DNA of 64,000 nucleotides, from the NCBI RefSeq assembly GCF_001705235.1, contig NZ_MCGV01000001.1, positions 2,046,001-2,110,000 on the forward strand, in the 5' to 3' direction. Numbering within the stretch: position 1 is the first letter of the stretch; each line of letters opens with the position of its first letter. Below the pieces are notes generated by a model. It was not told the origin of the DNA, made no database searches, and saw only the letters and a list, made by a program, of their open reading frames with translations. A program made the translations under genes and the position numbers. The stretch is from Clostridium pasteurianum. Its GTDB lineage: Bacteria > Bacillota > Clostridia > Clostridiales > Clostridiaceae. Below, piece by piece: positions 27,775 to 36,868 of the stretch.

Positions 27775-28872
27775 TTATGTTTCCCTAAAATTTAATATAT
27801 TCTTTATTCCTTTAATACCAAGTCCTGCCCCAGCATTAAGCACAATCTTATTATTATGATAAATTGCTCCACCAATAACGTCATCCCTACTGCAGAGCTG
27901 AGGTCCATCAAGATCAACTTTTGTTATTACACTCTTAGCTGCTGCAAGATTTGCCGCGGCTGTTACACTAACTTTTCCTTCAAGCATACAGCCAATCATG
28001 CATTCAATCCCATAAGTTTCTGCTAAAGAACATATTTTAAGAGCATTATATATTCCACCTGTTTTCATAAGTTTTATATTTATTAAATCAGCCGCTCTCA
28101 TTTCCATTACTTTTACTGCATCTCTTGGAGAAAATACACTTTCATCTGCCATAACAGGAATATCTACATTGTCAGTAACCATTTTAAGGCCATCAATATT
28201 CCCTGCATCTACAGGCTGCTCCACAAGCTCTATGTTAATACCCGCATCTTCAATTTTTCTTAGAGTTCTTACAGCTTCTTTAGGTTTCCATCCCTGATTG
28301 GCATCTATTCTAAGGTTAATATTATTGCTAGTAGCTTTCCTTATAGCTTTCATTCTTTCTATGTCAATGGCTGCATTCCCGCCCACTTTTATCTTCAATG
28401 TTTTATACCCTAGCTTTACAGCCTCCATACTGTCTTTAGCCATTTCACTTGGAGAATTAACACTTATAGTAATATCTGTTTCAAGTTCTTTTCTATATCC
28501 TCCGAGAATTTTATAGAGTGGTGCATTATACATTTGTCCATACAAATCATAAATTGCAATATCAACAGCTGCCTTTGCACTTGTATTTCTTACAATACAG
28601 GAATTTAGTTTCATAAGAATTCCTTCTATATTTTCAATATCCATGTCAATTATGCTTTTCTTTATATAATTACTAATAGCCCCATCTATGGATTCCATAG
28701 TATCCCCAGTAACTAACCCTGTGGACGCAGCACTGCCAAATCCAACATTTCCTGTGTCCGTAATGACTTTTACAATAACATCATTTAATGTATTAGCACT
28801 TCTTACGGCTGTCTTAAACGACTTCTTTAATGGCAAACTCATTCTTCCTAAAATTATATCTTTTACAATAAT
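27775..28872 (-). CDS. Dipeptide epimerase (enolase superfamily), possibly with an ATT start
   Basis: Numbered from ATG 28842 (355 residues), the protein has the full muconate-lactonizing-type active site: Lys150-x-Lys152, metal ligands Asp180, Glu208 and Asp233, and Lys257 on the opposite face. A DLDGP motif near the C-terminus is typical of L-Ala-D/L-Glu epimerases. Family members usually begin about ten residues earlier, with a strand like that encoded just upstream (IIVKDIILGR). In that frame no ATG, GTG or TTG exists. AGGGGAAG lies 9 bases before ATT codons at 28872-28867, so the coordinates given assume initiation there. Role: epimerising dipeptides, possibly from murein recycling. Confidence 0.8.
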   Translation of the reverse strand: MIVKDIILGRMSLPLKKSFKTAVRSANTLNDVIVKVITDTGNVGFGSAASTGLVTGDTMESIDGAISNYIKKSIIDMDIENIEGILMKLNSCIVRNTSAKAAVDIAIYDLYGQMYNAPLYKILGGYRKELETDITISVNSPSEMAKDSMEAVKLGYKTLKIKVGGNAAIDIERMKAIRKATSNNINLRIDANQGWKPKEAVRTLRKIEDAGINIELVEQPVDAGNIDGLKMVTDNVDIPVMADESVFSPRDAVKVMEMRAADLINIKLMKTGGIYNALKICSLAETYGIECMIGCMLEGKVSVTAAANLAAAKSVITKVDLDGPQLCSRDDVIGGAIYHNNKIVLNAGAGLGIKGIKNILNFRET

Positions 28873-29241
28873 GTTGACACACTTCCCCTGCTCTTTTTAT
28901 TCACCTAATATCATTATGAACCTCTGTGTTATATGATTCCATAATTTGCTTTATTAACTTATAATTTAATTGGTGGTATAATAATACTAAATTCATATCA
29001 GCTTACGTATCTCACATATTCACAATCAAAAATCATATTATAAAATAAGAACATATTTAAAAACATACCCAATAATATCATAATTTCTATAAAACCTGGT
29101 TAAACTATCTATAGTTCTTTAGAACCCTATCATTTTGGCCTATAAACTATTTATGCACAAGAAATACATCTTTAAAATTTTTTACAGAACAGAATTTCTT
29201 TAATATTTACTCTTAATTTAATAATTTAGGAGGTAAAAAAA
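28873..29241. other. Intergenic region between the divergent epimerase and YkuK-like genes
   Basis: This stretch of about 370 AT-rich bases holds the ribosome sites of both flanking genes (AGGGGAAG leftward, AGGAGGT rightward). A small dyad (GGTT...ACTAT/ATAGT...AACC) lies near 29096-29135. I see no ORF, RNA gene or convincing operator. Confidence 0.5.
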
Positions 29242-29709
29242 ATGCATAGTAATACTTTTGGAAATGTTTCTATAGATGAAATGGCCTATAGAATAAAAGA
29301 ATTCATAATGAAGGACAGAAAGTGTAACTACAAAATCACAATTGGTACAGACTCTCAAAATAGAAATCTAACAAAAGTAGTAGTTGTTGTCGCAATCCAC
29401 CGAATTGGCAGCGGAGGCATTTTCTTTTATGATATTAAATACGTTCCTAAAATCTCTAATGTAAGACAAAAAATATATTATGAAACATCTCTTAGCCTAG
29501 AACTTGCCTCAAAAGTATCTCAATCCTTTGCAGAAGCAAACATTCAAGAGGATATAGAAATTCACGTTGATATTGGAACTAACAAAAAAGGAAAAACCTA
29601 CTCCCTAATTAACGAAATCACTGGTTGGATTACGGGAGAAGGCTACAAATATCAAATCAAACCATATTCTTATGCTGCATCCTGTATAGCTGACAGACTA
29701 AGTAAATAA
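29242..29709 (+). CDS. YkuK/DUF458-family RNase H-like protein
   Basis: The 155-residue protein has the DUF458 pattern: KITIGTDSQN near residue 35, where the Asp resembles the first catalytic Asp of RNase H folds. FYDIKYVPKISNVRQKIYYE and IEIHVDIGTNKKGKTYSLIN follow, and the C-terminal YSYAASCIADRL closes the domain. B. subtilis YkuK is in this family, and its role is poorly defined. The ribosome site AGGAGGT precedes ATG 29242. It ends 20 bases from the convergent permease gene with no clear terminator between. Confidence 0.82.
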   Translation: MHSNTFGNVSIDEMAYRIKEFIMKDRKCNYKITIGTDSQNRNLTKVVVVVAIHRIGSGGIFFYDIKYVPKISNVRQKIYYETSLSLELASKVSQSFAEANIQEDIEIHVDIGTNKKGKTYSLINEITGWITGEGYKYQIKPYSYAASCIADRLSK

Positions 29710-29729
29710 TTCTATAAGTAATATCATAT

Positions 29730-30998
29730 TTAAAATGCCAACTTTTTATATACTCTATGAGAAATTATAAATGTGATAAAAAATGTTATTAAAAAAACAC
29801 ACAACATAATTGCTGTCAAACTTATAGATATGATATTACTTTTTAGAAATAAAATGAAAAAAATTAAAATATGAAAAAGTGGTATGCCCACAGTTATGCC
29901 ATAAAAAATTTGTAATTCCTGATCTATAATTTTTGTTAATTGCTTTTTAGAATACCCAAGCAATATGAGCTGTCTAAATACATTCTTTTTAAAATCACTA
30001 TCAAGTACAATTTTATAAATAATACTTACCGCAATCATTACTATAGCTGCAACATACGAAATTATGCATATAGTTTTAATCCTTGCATCATTCTGAAACA
30101 TTGCAATACAACACAATAGCAATTCTATTGTAACGGCTAAGGTTATAACTAAAAATTTCAGTTGATTAAAAGACTTACTAACATTACTTAAAGATATTAA
30201 TTTTATCTTATCACTTAAATACTTTTCTTTTTTAAGTTCTAATATTTTATTTGGGAAATAATATCTTAATACTCCCTGTATTCCGAACACCGTAAAAAAC
30301 ATATTTACAAAGCCAATTAAAGCAACCTTAGTTGGTGACATAGGTATGATTAACGATACTACTGGAACTAAATACGTTATTATATATATTCGTGAATTGA
30401 ATTTGATAAATCGAGTATCTGGAATGTGTGTGCTTTTATTTACGTTCATTAAGTTAATAATCTCTCTAGAATACACATAGCCATAGTCACCTATGCACAC
30501 ATATCCAAGCTGTATAATCAAAATTCCTATAGTTTCAAAAATGCTACTATATGAAAGCTCAAATACACTACCATTTGTCCCCATAACTACATACATAAGT
30601 TTCAAAAATTCTGGCATTAGAAGTATTCCAATAAATATCCCTATGGCGCAGCCAATTAATTCAATAATTCCATTTTCGAAAAGTAGTATTACTGCAAGCC
30701 TACCAGGCCACACACCACTCAATTCCTCAATTGCCATCTGCTTTGATTTAGACATAACGAAATAAGAATTAGCATAAAAGGTAAAGATACATATAAGCAG
30801 CGTTAAAAAAAATATTATAGACCCTGGTACATCAAATCTTCCCACCTGACCCTTTATATTAAAATTCCTATTGTTCATTATGTTCAATAGATTAAATATT
30901 ATTACTATGGGAAAAATTACTGACAATAAGTACGAAAAACCTTGCTTAAAATTAATCTTCAACATTTTGAGTGAAAACTTATAAATACCCATTCCCAA
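29730..30998 (-). CDS. FtsX-type ABC permease, third paralogue of the PadR-linked array
   Basis: This 422-residue membrane protein (MGMGIYKFSLKMLKINFKQG) has about eight to ten helices. Two FtsX-like segments flank the middle: SKSKQMAIEELSGVWPGRLA near residue 78 and ILLGYSKKQLTKIIDQELQI near 350. It is clearly paralogous to the permeases at 31825-33111 and 33993-35279, sharing the start pattern KFxLKMLK and the DYGYxxxREIINLMN motif. It lies 8 bases downstream of an ATPase gene. No large extracytoplasmic domain is present, unlike true BceB. Substrate unknown. Confidence 0.85.
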   Translation of the reverse strand: MGMGIYKFSLKMLKINFKQGFSYLLSVIFPIVIIFNLLNIMNNRNFNIKGQVGRFDVPGSIIFFLTLLICIFTFYANSYFVMSKSKQMAIEELSGVWPGRLAVILLFENGIIELIGCAIGIFIGILLMPEFLKLMYVVMGTNGSVFELSYSSIFETIGILIIQLGYVCIGDYGYVYSREIINLMNVNKSTHIPDTRFIKFNSRIYIITYLVPVVSLIIPMSPTKVALIGFVNMFFTVFGIQGVLRYYFPNKILELKKEKYLSDKIKLISLSNVSKSFNQLKFLVITLAVTIELLLCCIAMFQNDARIKTICIISYVAAIVMIAVSIIYKIVLDSDFKKNVFRQLILLGYSKKQLTKIIDQELQIFYGITVGIPLFHILIFFILFLKSNIISISLTAIMLCVFLITFFITFIISHRVYKKLAF

Positions 30999-31006
30999 AT
31001 CGCCCC

Positions 31007-31774
31007 TTAATCCATATTATCAAACAAAGCCTGTGATTCTTTAGATGTTATGTCAACTATCTTGTAGAAAAATTCTTTTTGGGTTAAATTCTCCCTATTA
31101 AGAGTTTCATCAATTTTTCCGTCTCTTAAAAATACAAGCTTCTTTGCATAACTAGCTATCATGGAATCATGAGTAACCATAAGTATCGCTATTCCGTCCT
31201 CTTCATTACGCTTTTTAAAAATTTTGAGAAGTTCATGAGAATTATTTGTATCCAAACTTCCAGTTGGCTCATCTGCCACAATTAGCTTAGGATTAGAAAT
31301 TAACGCTCTTGCTGCAGCAGCTCTCTGCCTTTGCCCACCAGAACACTCACTTGGAAAGCTATCAAGCACTTCATAAATATTTAATTCTTTAGCAAGCTTT
31401 TCAGTCCTTTTATCTATTTCTTCTTTTTGTACATCATCAAGCACCAAAGGGACTCCAATATTTTCTCTAATAGTGAGTGTATCTGCTAGATTAAAATCTT
31501 GAAAAACAAATCCCATATTTTTATATCTGATTTTAGCAACATCCTCTTCTGACATATCATATACACTTTGACCATTAATCCTAACAGTACCCTCAGTTGG
31601 CATATCTATAGTTGATAATACATTAAGGAATGTTGATTTTCCAGAACCAGATGGTCCCATTATACATACAAAATCTCCTTCATTAACTGTCATATTAAGA
31701 TTATTTAAAACTTTTACTTTGTGCTTGCCATCATAAACTTTAGTAATATCTTTTGCAAATAATATTTCTTTCAT
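31007..31774 (-). CDS. ABC transporter ATPase, second of the PadR-linked array
   Basis: The 255-residue ATPase has Walker A GPSGSGKST, Q-loop FVFQDFNLAD, signature CSGGQRQRAA, Walker B LIVADEPTGSLD and H-loop VTHD. Its tail (KEFFYKIVDITSKESQALFD) is shared almost word for word with the ATPase at 33183. ATG 31774 is chosen because GGGGGAG lies 7 bases upstream; the frame extends to 31825 without a better site. Spacing to the flanking permease genes is short, so one transcript is likely. Confidence 0.9.
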   Translation of the reverse strand: MKEILFAKDITKVYDGKHKVKVLNNLNMTVNEGDFVCIMGPSGSGKSTFLNVLSTIDMPTEGTVRINGQSVYDMSEEDVAKIRYKNMGFVFQDFNLADTLTIRENIGVPLVLDDVQKEEIDKRTEKLAKELNIYEVLDSFPSECSGGQRQRAAAARALISNPKLIVADEPTGSLDTNNSHELLKIFKKRNEEDGIAILMVTHDSMIASYAKKLVFLRDGKIDETLNRENLTQKEFFYKIVDITSKESQALFDNMD

Positions 31775-31824
31775 TTTAATTCTCCCCCTATCATATTCCT
31801 GATTTTGTATAACAAGTCCCCGCA

Positions 31825-33111
31825 TTATAAAATTCTATATGCCTTTTTTTCAAATATTAGTTTTGTATACATAATATAAGAAACTACAGCAGTAATAAAA
31901 AATACTATAAACAATATACACAACATAAAAATACTTATTTCCATAGATATAATATTGTTCTTTACAAATAAGTAAGCAAAAATTAAAATTGGTACCAATG
32001 ATATACCCACATTTATAGTATAAAAAATCTTAAATTCCTCATTCACAATGTTTTTTAGCTGTTTACTAGTATATCCAATGATTCTTAATTGAGCAAATGT
32101 ATGTCTTCTTGAATCAATATCAAGTATGGTTTTATAAACAAGACTCGATGCAATCATTATCATAGATGTAACATATGAAATTACACATACAGTTTTTATT
32201 TGAGGTTTATCTCCGAAAGCTGATGCAATACATAAAATTACCTCTGTAGTAATAATTAAAGTTGTAATTATAAATTTTACTTTCTTAATGGATTCATACA
32301 CATTGCTTAAAGCTATTAGCTTTATTTTATCTTCTGAATATTTTTCTTTTTTAAGTTTCAATATTTCTTCAGGAATATAAAAATTTAAAATTCCCCTTAC
32401 TCCAAATATAGTAAATACAACATTGAAAATACCCATTGTAGCCACATCTGTAGGCTCCTTACATATAAATATTGATAATATTGGGAGTAAATACAAAATA
32501 ATATATATCCTAGAATCAAACTTTAAAGATCGTACATCTCGAGATCGAACTTTCTTATTTATATTCATCAAATCAATAATTTCCCTAGTAGAAGCATAAC
32601 TATAATCCCCCATAGAAACATATCCTATCTGTAAAAACAAAATTGCTATAGTCCCCCCAACAGCTGTAGGGCTTAATATCCATATGCTGCCCTTTAATCC
32701 CATTACCGAATACATTAATTTTAAGAACAGTGGCATAAATAATATTCCAAGTATTATTCCTATAGCCCCTCCAATAATTTCTACAACAGCATTTTGAAAA
32801 AGCAATGTTTTTGCTAGTGTTCCTGATGTCATGCCATTTAACTCTTCAATTGCCATTTCCTTTGATTTCGATTTAATAAAATATGCATTAGCATAAAAGC
32901 TAAAAATACAAACAAGAATTGCCAGAAAAAACACTACTACAGCTGCATCATTTGCATTGTTACCTCCACCATTAACAAAAAAAGTTTGATTATTAATCAT
33001 ATTAATCAAATTAACTATAATTGCTATGGGAAAAATTATAGCAAACAAATACAAAAGACTTTGTTTAAAATTCACTTTTAGCATTTTTAAAGAAAATTTA
33101 TACGCACCCAC
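31825..33111 (-). CDS. FtsX-type ABC permease, second paralogue of the array
   Basis: The 428-residue paralogue (MGAYKFSLKMLKVNFKQSLL) has the same helix layout as its two neighbours, with SKSKEMAIEELNGMTSGTLA and IIGYTSKQLKNIVNEEFKIF as the FtsX landmarks. It sits between the two ATPase genes. Sequence similarity to the other permeases is spread over the whole length, so the set arose by tandem duplication of a permease-ATPase unit. Confidence 0.87.
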   Translation of the reverse strand: MGAYKFSLKMLKVNFKQSLLYLFAIIFPIAIIVNLINMINNQTFFVNGGGNNANDAAVVVFFLAILVCIFSFYANAYFIKSKSKEMAIEELNGMTSGTLAKTLLFQNAVVEIIGGAIGIILGILFMPLFLKLMYSVMGLKGSIWILSPTAVGGTIAILFLQIGYVSMGDYSYASTREIIDLMNINKKVRSRDVRSLKFDSRIYIILYLLPILSIFICKEPTDVATMGIFNVVFTIFGVRGILNFYIPEEILKLKKEKYSEDKIKLIALSNVYESIKKVKFIITTLIITTEVILCIASAFGDKPQIKTVCVISYVTSMIMIASSLVYKTILDIDSRRHTFAQLRIIGYTSKQLKNIVNEEFKIFYTINVGISLVPILIFAYLFVKNNIISMEISIFMLCILFIVFFITAVVSYIMYTKLIFEKKAYRIL

Positions 33112-33182
33112 AATAAGATCTCCTTAAATTAGTAAGCCCAAAATATTTCTCATCTTATGTAAGTAAAAAAATGCATCTATTT

Positions 33183-33947
33183 TTATCCCATTTTATCAAA
33201 TAAATCCTGTGATTCTTTAGATGTTATATCGACAATCTTATAGAAAAATTCTTTTTGAGTTGAATTTCCCCTTTCAATAACTTGATCAATTTTTCCATCT
33301 CTTAAAAACATTAGTTTCTTTGCATAACTAGCTATCATTGAATCATGTGTTACCATGAGTATAGCTGTCCCTTCTTCGTTACGCTTTTGAAAAATCTTAA
33401 GCAGTTCATGAGAATTCTTGGTATCTAAGCTTCCTGTCGGTTCATCTGCTACAATTAGCTTTGGATTTGTAATTAATGCTCTTGCTGCTGCCGCTCTTTG
33501 TCTTTGTCCTCCAGAACATTCATTAGGATGCCTATCAAGAGTTTCAAAAATTCCAAGTTCCTTAGCAATCTTTTCTGTCCTCTCATTTATCTCCTTCTTG
33601 CCAACATTACCGAGCACTAATGGAATTCCAATATTATCTCTAATAGTTAATGTATCCATTAAATTAAACTCCTGAAAAACAAATCCTATGTTTTCATATC
33701 TAAGCCTTCCTACATCAGAATCCGGCATAGTATATATACTCTTACCATCAAACTTAATAACTCCCTGACTTGGAACATCTACAGTTGAAAGTACATTTAA
33801 GAATGTTGATTTTCCAGAGCCTGAAGGTCCCATTATACAAACAAAATCGCCTTCATCAATTGTCATATTAACTTTATCTAAAACTCTAACCTTTTTTTTA
33901 CCACCATAATTTTTAATAATATTTTTTGCAAAAAGCAAATTACTCAT
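33183..33947 (-). CDS. ABC transporter ATPase, first of the PadR-linked array
   Basis: The 254-residue ATPase has Walker A GPSGSGKST, Q-loop FVFQEFNLMD, signature CSGGQRQRAA, Walker B LIVADEPTGSLD and VTHD. It is highly similar to the ATPase at 31007. It follows the first permease gene by 45 bases and precedes the second by 71. Either ATPase could serve any of the three permeases. Confidence 0.9.
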   Translation of the reverse strand: MSNLLFAKNIIKNYGGKKKVRVLDKVNMTIDEGDFVCIMGPSGSGKSTFLNVLSTVDVPSQGVIKFDGKSIYTMPDSDVGRLRYENIGFVFQEFNLMDTLTIRDNIGIPLVLGNVGKKEINERTEKIAKELGIFETLDRHPNECSGGQRQRAAAARALITNPKLIVADEPTGSLDTKNSHELLKIFQKRNEEGTAILMVTHDSMIASYAKKLMFLRDGKIDQVIERGNSTQKEFFYKIVDITSKESQDLFDKMG

Positions 33948-33992
33948 TTTAATTCCCCCAATAAGATACCTTGTATTAAGTTATTTTTACAA

Positions 33993-35279
33993 TTATAAGA
34001 TTCTATAAGTCTCTTCTTTAAATACCAACTTCTTATAAACAATAAAAGAAAGTACAATTGTAATTAAAAACACTGCTAAAAACACAACAAGCATCATTAT
34101 GACTAATTCTGTGGATATGATATTACTTCTTCTAAATAGGAACAAAAATATTAAAATATGAATTAATGGCACTCCTATAGTTATGGCATAAAAAACTTTT
34201 AATTCATGCTTTGCGGCACTCTCTAATTGTTTCCTAGTGTATCCAACCAGCTTTAATTCCATAAACCCGTGTCTCCTATTATTACTATCAAGCACTATTT
34301 TATACACTATACTTACCGCAATCATTACCACTGTAATAACATATGAAATTATACAAACAGCTCTAACACGTATATCATTTGGATACATTGCCATTATACA
34401 TAGAATTGCTTCTACCGAAACTGCTAAGGTTATAATTAAAAACTTTAACTGCTTTAAAGAAGCATATACATTACTTAAAGATATAAGTTTTACTTTATCA
34501 TTTAAATATTTTTTCTTTTTAAGCTTTAATATAGTTTCTGGAATGTAAAATTGTAAAAGTCCAGGAACTCCAAGCAAAGTAATTACAATGTTTAAATTTC
34601 CAATTCCTTCAATTTGCTCAGGTTTTGTAGCTATAAATAAAAATATTATTGGAATTAAGTATATAACAAGGTATACCTTTGAATTTATGTGTAAAAATCT
34701 TAAATCCTTAGGTCTACTCTTTTTATTTGCTCCAATCAAATCAATAATTTCCCTAGTAGATATATAACCATAGTCTCCTAAGCTCACATATCCCAGCTGC
34801 AAAATTAAAACCCATATAGTACTCCAAATACCATCAGGACTTATGGCAAATATACTGCCGGTTTTTCCCATAGCAATATACATTATTCCTAAAAATATAG
34901 GTACTAATATTATTCCAAATACTATTCCTATAGCACAGCCTATAACTTCAATGACGAGATTAGTAAAAAGAATCATTCTAGCTAATTTACCAGGCCATAT
35001 TCCTCCAAGTTCTTCTATTGCCATTTCCTTTGACTTTGAAGTAATAAAATATAAGTTCGCATAAAAAGTAAAAACGCATACAAGAACTGCTAAGAAAAAT
35101 ACTAATCCAGCTGCTATATCAACTTTTCCTGCCTGATAAATATAGAAAAAACTTTTATTATTCATTACGTTCAAAAGATTAAATATTATAGCTATAGGAA
35201 AACTTATAGATAATAAATATACTATAGTCAGCTTTCTATCTAGCTTTAACATTTTTAGCGCAAATTTATATGCTCCCAT
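33993..35279 (-). CDS. FtsX-type ABC permease, first paralogue of the array
   Basis: The 428-residue permease (MGAYKFALKMLKLDRKLTIV) is the first transporter gene after padR, 48 bases downstream. It shares SKSKEMAIEELGGIWPGKLA, LGDYGYISTREIIDLIGANK and LVGYTRKQLESAAKHELKVF with the other two permeases. There is no long outer domain. It is most likely part of a peptide or lipid-active efflux system induced when PadR releases DNA (inference). Confidence 0.87.
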   Translation of the reverse strand: MGAYKFALKMLKLDRKLTIVYLLSISFPIAIIFNLLNVMNNKSFFYIYQAGKVDIAAGLVFFLAVLVCVFTFYANLYFITSKSKEMAIEELGGIWPGKLARMILFTNLVIEVIGCAIGIVFGIILVPIFLGIMYIAMGKTGSIFAISPDGIWSTIWVLILQLGYVSLGDYGYISTREIIDLIGANKKSRPKDLRFLHINSKVYLVIYLIPIIFLFIATKPEQIEGIGNLNIVITLLGVPGLLQFYIPETILKLKKKKYLNDKVKLISLSNVYASLKQLKFLIITLAVSVEAILCIMAMYPNDIRVRAVCIISYVITVVMIAVSIVYKIVLDSNNRRHGFMELKLVGYTRKQLESAAKHELKVFYAITIGVPLIHILIFLFLFRRSNIISTELVIMMLVVFLAVFLITIVLSFIVYKKLVFKEETYRIL

Positions 35280-35327
35280 ATTAATCTCTCCCTTAGTTCT
35301 AAAATTGAGACAACGTTTACATAATTA

Positions 35328-35867
35328 CTATAACCTAGATTCTAAAAACTTAATTGCTTCATCTGCCCACCTAATATTTGCTTCACACGTATATTCACTT
35401 TTTAATATACATAATTTCCAAAACTCTAGTCCATCCCTAAATTTATTATCATCCTCATTTGTACCGCATTTATCATTTTTCAATTCTTCAAGATTATGGA
35501 GCTGTTCTTGCTTATATTTTTCAAGTGTTTCTATAGCCTCCTCCAAATTTCTTGATGCTTTAAAAAACAAATAAACTACAAAAGGATCATTCATTGTTCT
35601 ATTCTTTGGATATTTCCTAAGCCAAGCAAAAAATGCTTTCTTACCATCATCAGTAATTGAAAATACCTTTTTATCCGGTCTATCCGATTGATTGACTACC
35701 GAATGCATTACATATCCCTTTTCTTGCAATTCGTTTAAATCCCTATAGACTTGGCTTGCCTGAGCTGTTTTGAAAATTTTGTCATGTGAATTTAAAATTT
35801 TAGTTATATCATATCCCGTCTTATCTTTAAAATTTAATAAACCAAGTATAGAAAACTTTAACGACAT
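35328..35867 (-). CDS. PadR-family transcriptional regulator
   Basis: The 179-residue protein has an N-terminal winged helix (LGLLNFKDKTGYDITKILNS; ASQVYRDLNELQEKGYV) and a C-terminal Vir_act_alpha_C helical domain (about 95-179, ending ADEAIKFLESR) that dimerises PadR proteins. It is first in the leftward operon with three permeases and two ATPases, the usual place for a PadR repressor controlling its own efflux genes. A palindrome at 35912-35929, 45 bases upstream of its ATG, is a likely operator. Confidence 0.9.
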   Translation of the reverse strand: MSLKFSILGLLNFKDKTGYDITKILNSHDKIFKTAQASQVYRDLNELQEKGYVMHSVVNQSDRPDKKVFSITDDGKKAFFAWLRKYPKNRTMNDPFVVYLFFKASRNLEEAIETLEKYKQEQLHNLEELKNDKCGTNEDDNKFRDGLEFWKLCILKSEYTCEANIRWADEAIKFLESRL

Positions 35868-35911
35868 GATAAAATAATCACCTCTTTACATTAAAATAAA
35901 GCATATATACT

Positions 35912-35929
35912 ATGTATAATATTATACAT
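35912..35929. promoter_or_regulatory. Probable PadR operator upstream of padR
   Basis: ATGTATAATATTATACAT is a perfect 18-base palindrome, followed at once by a further ATGTATAATATT half-copy. PadR-family proteins commonly bind ATGT-N8-ACAT dyads; here the spacing is N10. The palindrome contains TATAAT and so overlaps a potential promoter, which suits repression of the padR-ABC operon. Confidence 0.6.
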
Positions 35930-36109
35930 GTATAATATTCCACTTACAACCATAATTTAATGCTTTTTGAATGAAAACATTACCAATGTAAAATACATTT
36001 ATTTTTTATTTGAGAATTATCACCTCAATCACATGAGAATAAATTTCTTAACAAACTTATATATTTTGCAACTACTTTGAATAAAATATTACATGAGGAG
36101 TTGTTTCTT

Positions 36110-36796
36110 ATGAAGTCTATAATCATAAAAATCATTTTAATTTTAGAGTTTATTATTTATATTACATTTACATATAATGATTTAAACTATAAAAACTTAT
36201 ATACAAATACTTCTTTTATAAAGTATATCGGAATATTACTCTGCTTACTTTTGTCTTTTTTGATAGGTAATGATGGATATAGTAAAAAAGACTCAACCCT
36301 GCTGCAATTTGCACTAATACTGACAGCCTTAGCTGATTTGTGCCTAGTAATTTTAAATAAAACTATCCCCGGAGTATTCTTTTTTTGCCTCGTACAGATT
36401 ACATATATAACCCGCTATAGTGGTGGCAAGCTACATCTTAAAAATATCTATACTATAGTAATACTTGTCATATTATCTGTATTTACTTCTAAAACTTATA
36501 TACATATCATAGATAGTAGACTTTTATTTATAGCAAGCATTTATGCAATTTTACTGCCTTATAGTGTTTATACTTCCTATAAAACTTTAAAAAGAAAAAT
36601 ATATCCTAAAGATAACTGCTATTTAGTTTCTATTGCCATGACACTATTTTTGTTATGTGATATAAACGTAGGCATATCACATACATTTTTAAATCACAAT
36701 GGAATTTCTACACTTCTGGTATGGACCTTCTACCTGCCCTCTCAGGTTCTACTTGCACTAAGTGGCTATGATTTTAAAAAGGAGCTGTCGCATTAA
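36110..36796 (+). CDS. YhhN-family (lysoplasmalogenase-like) membrane protein
   Basis: The 228-residue protein has about eight hydrophobic helices with family landmarks: a conserved Asp in LTALADLCLV (near residue 80), LCDINVGI near 195 and the C-terminal LVWTFYLPSQVLLALSG. Eukaryotic relatives (TMEM86) hydrolyse lysoplasmalogens. Clostridia make plasmalogens, so a lipid-turnover role is plausible but unproven. ATG 36110 with GAGGAG upstream is preferred to a TTG at 36077. Confidence 0.75.
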   Translation: MKSIIIKIILILEFIIYITFTYNDLNYKNLYTNTSFIKYIGILLCLLLSFLIGNDGYSKKDSTLLQFALILTALADLCLVILNKTIPGVFFFCLVQITYITRYSGGKLHLKNIYTIVILVILSVFTSKTYIHIIDSRLLFIASIYAILLPYSVYTSYKTLKRKIYPKDNCYLVSIAMTLFLLCDINVGISHTFLNHNGISTLLVWTFYLPSQVLLALSGYDFKKELSH

Positions 36797-36868
36797 AAAT
36801 TAATTTACTTATATCAACTTACTAACTATAATTATATTATAAAAATGAGGAAAATTAAGGAGCACTAA

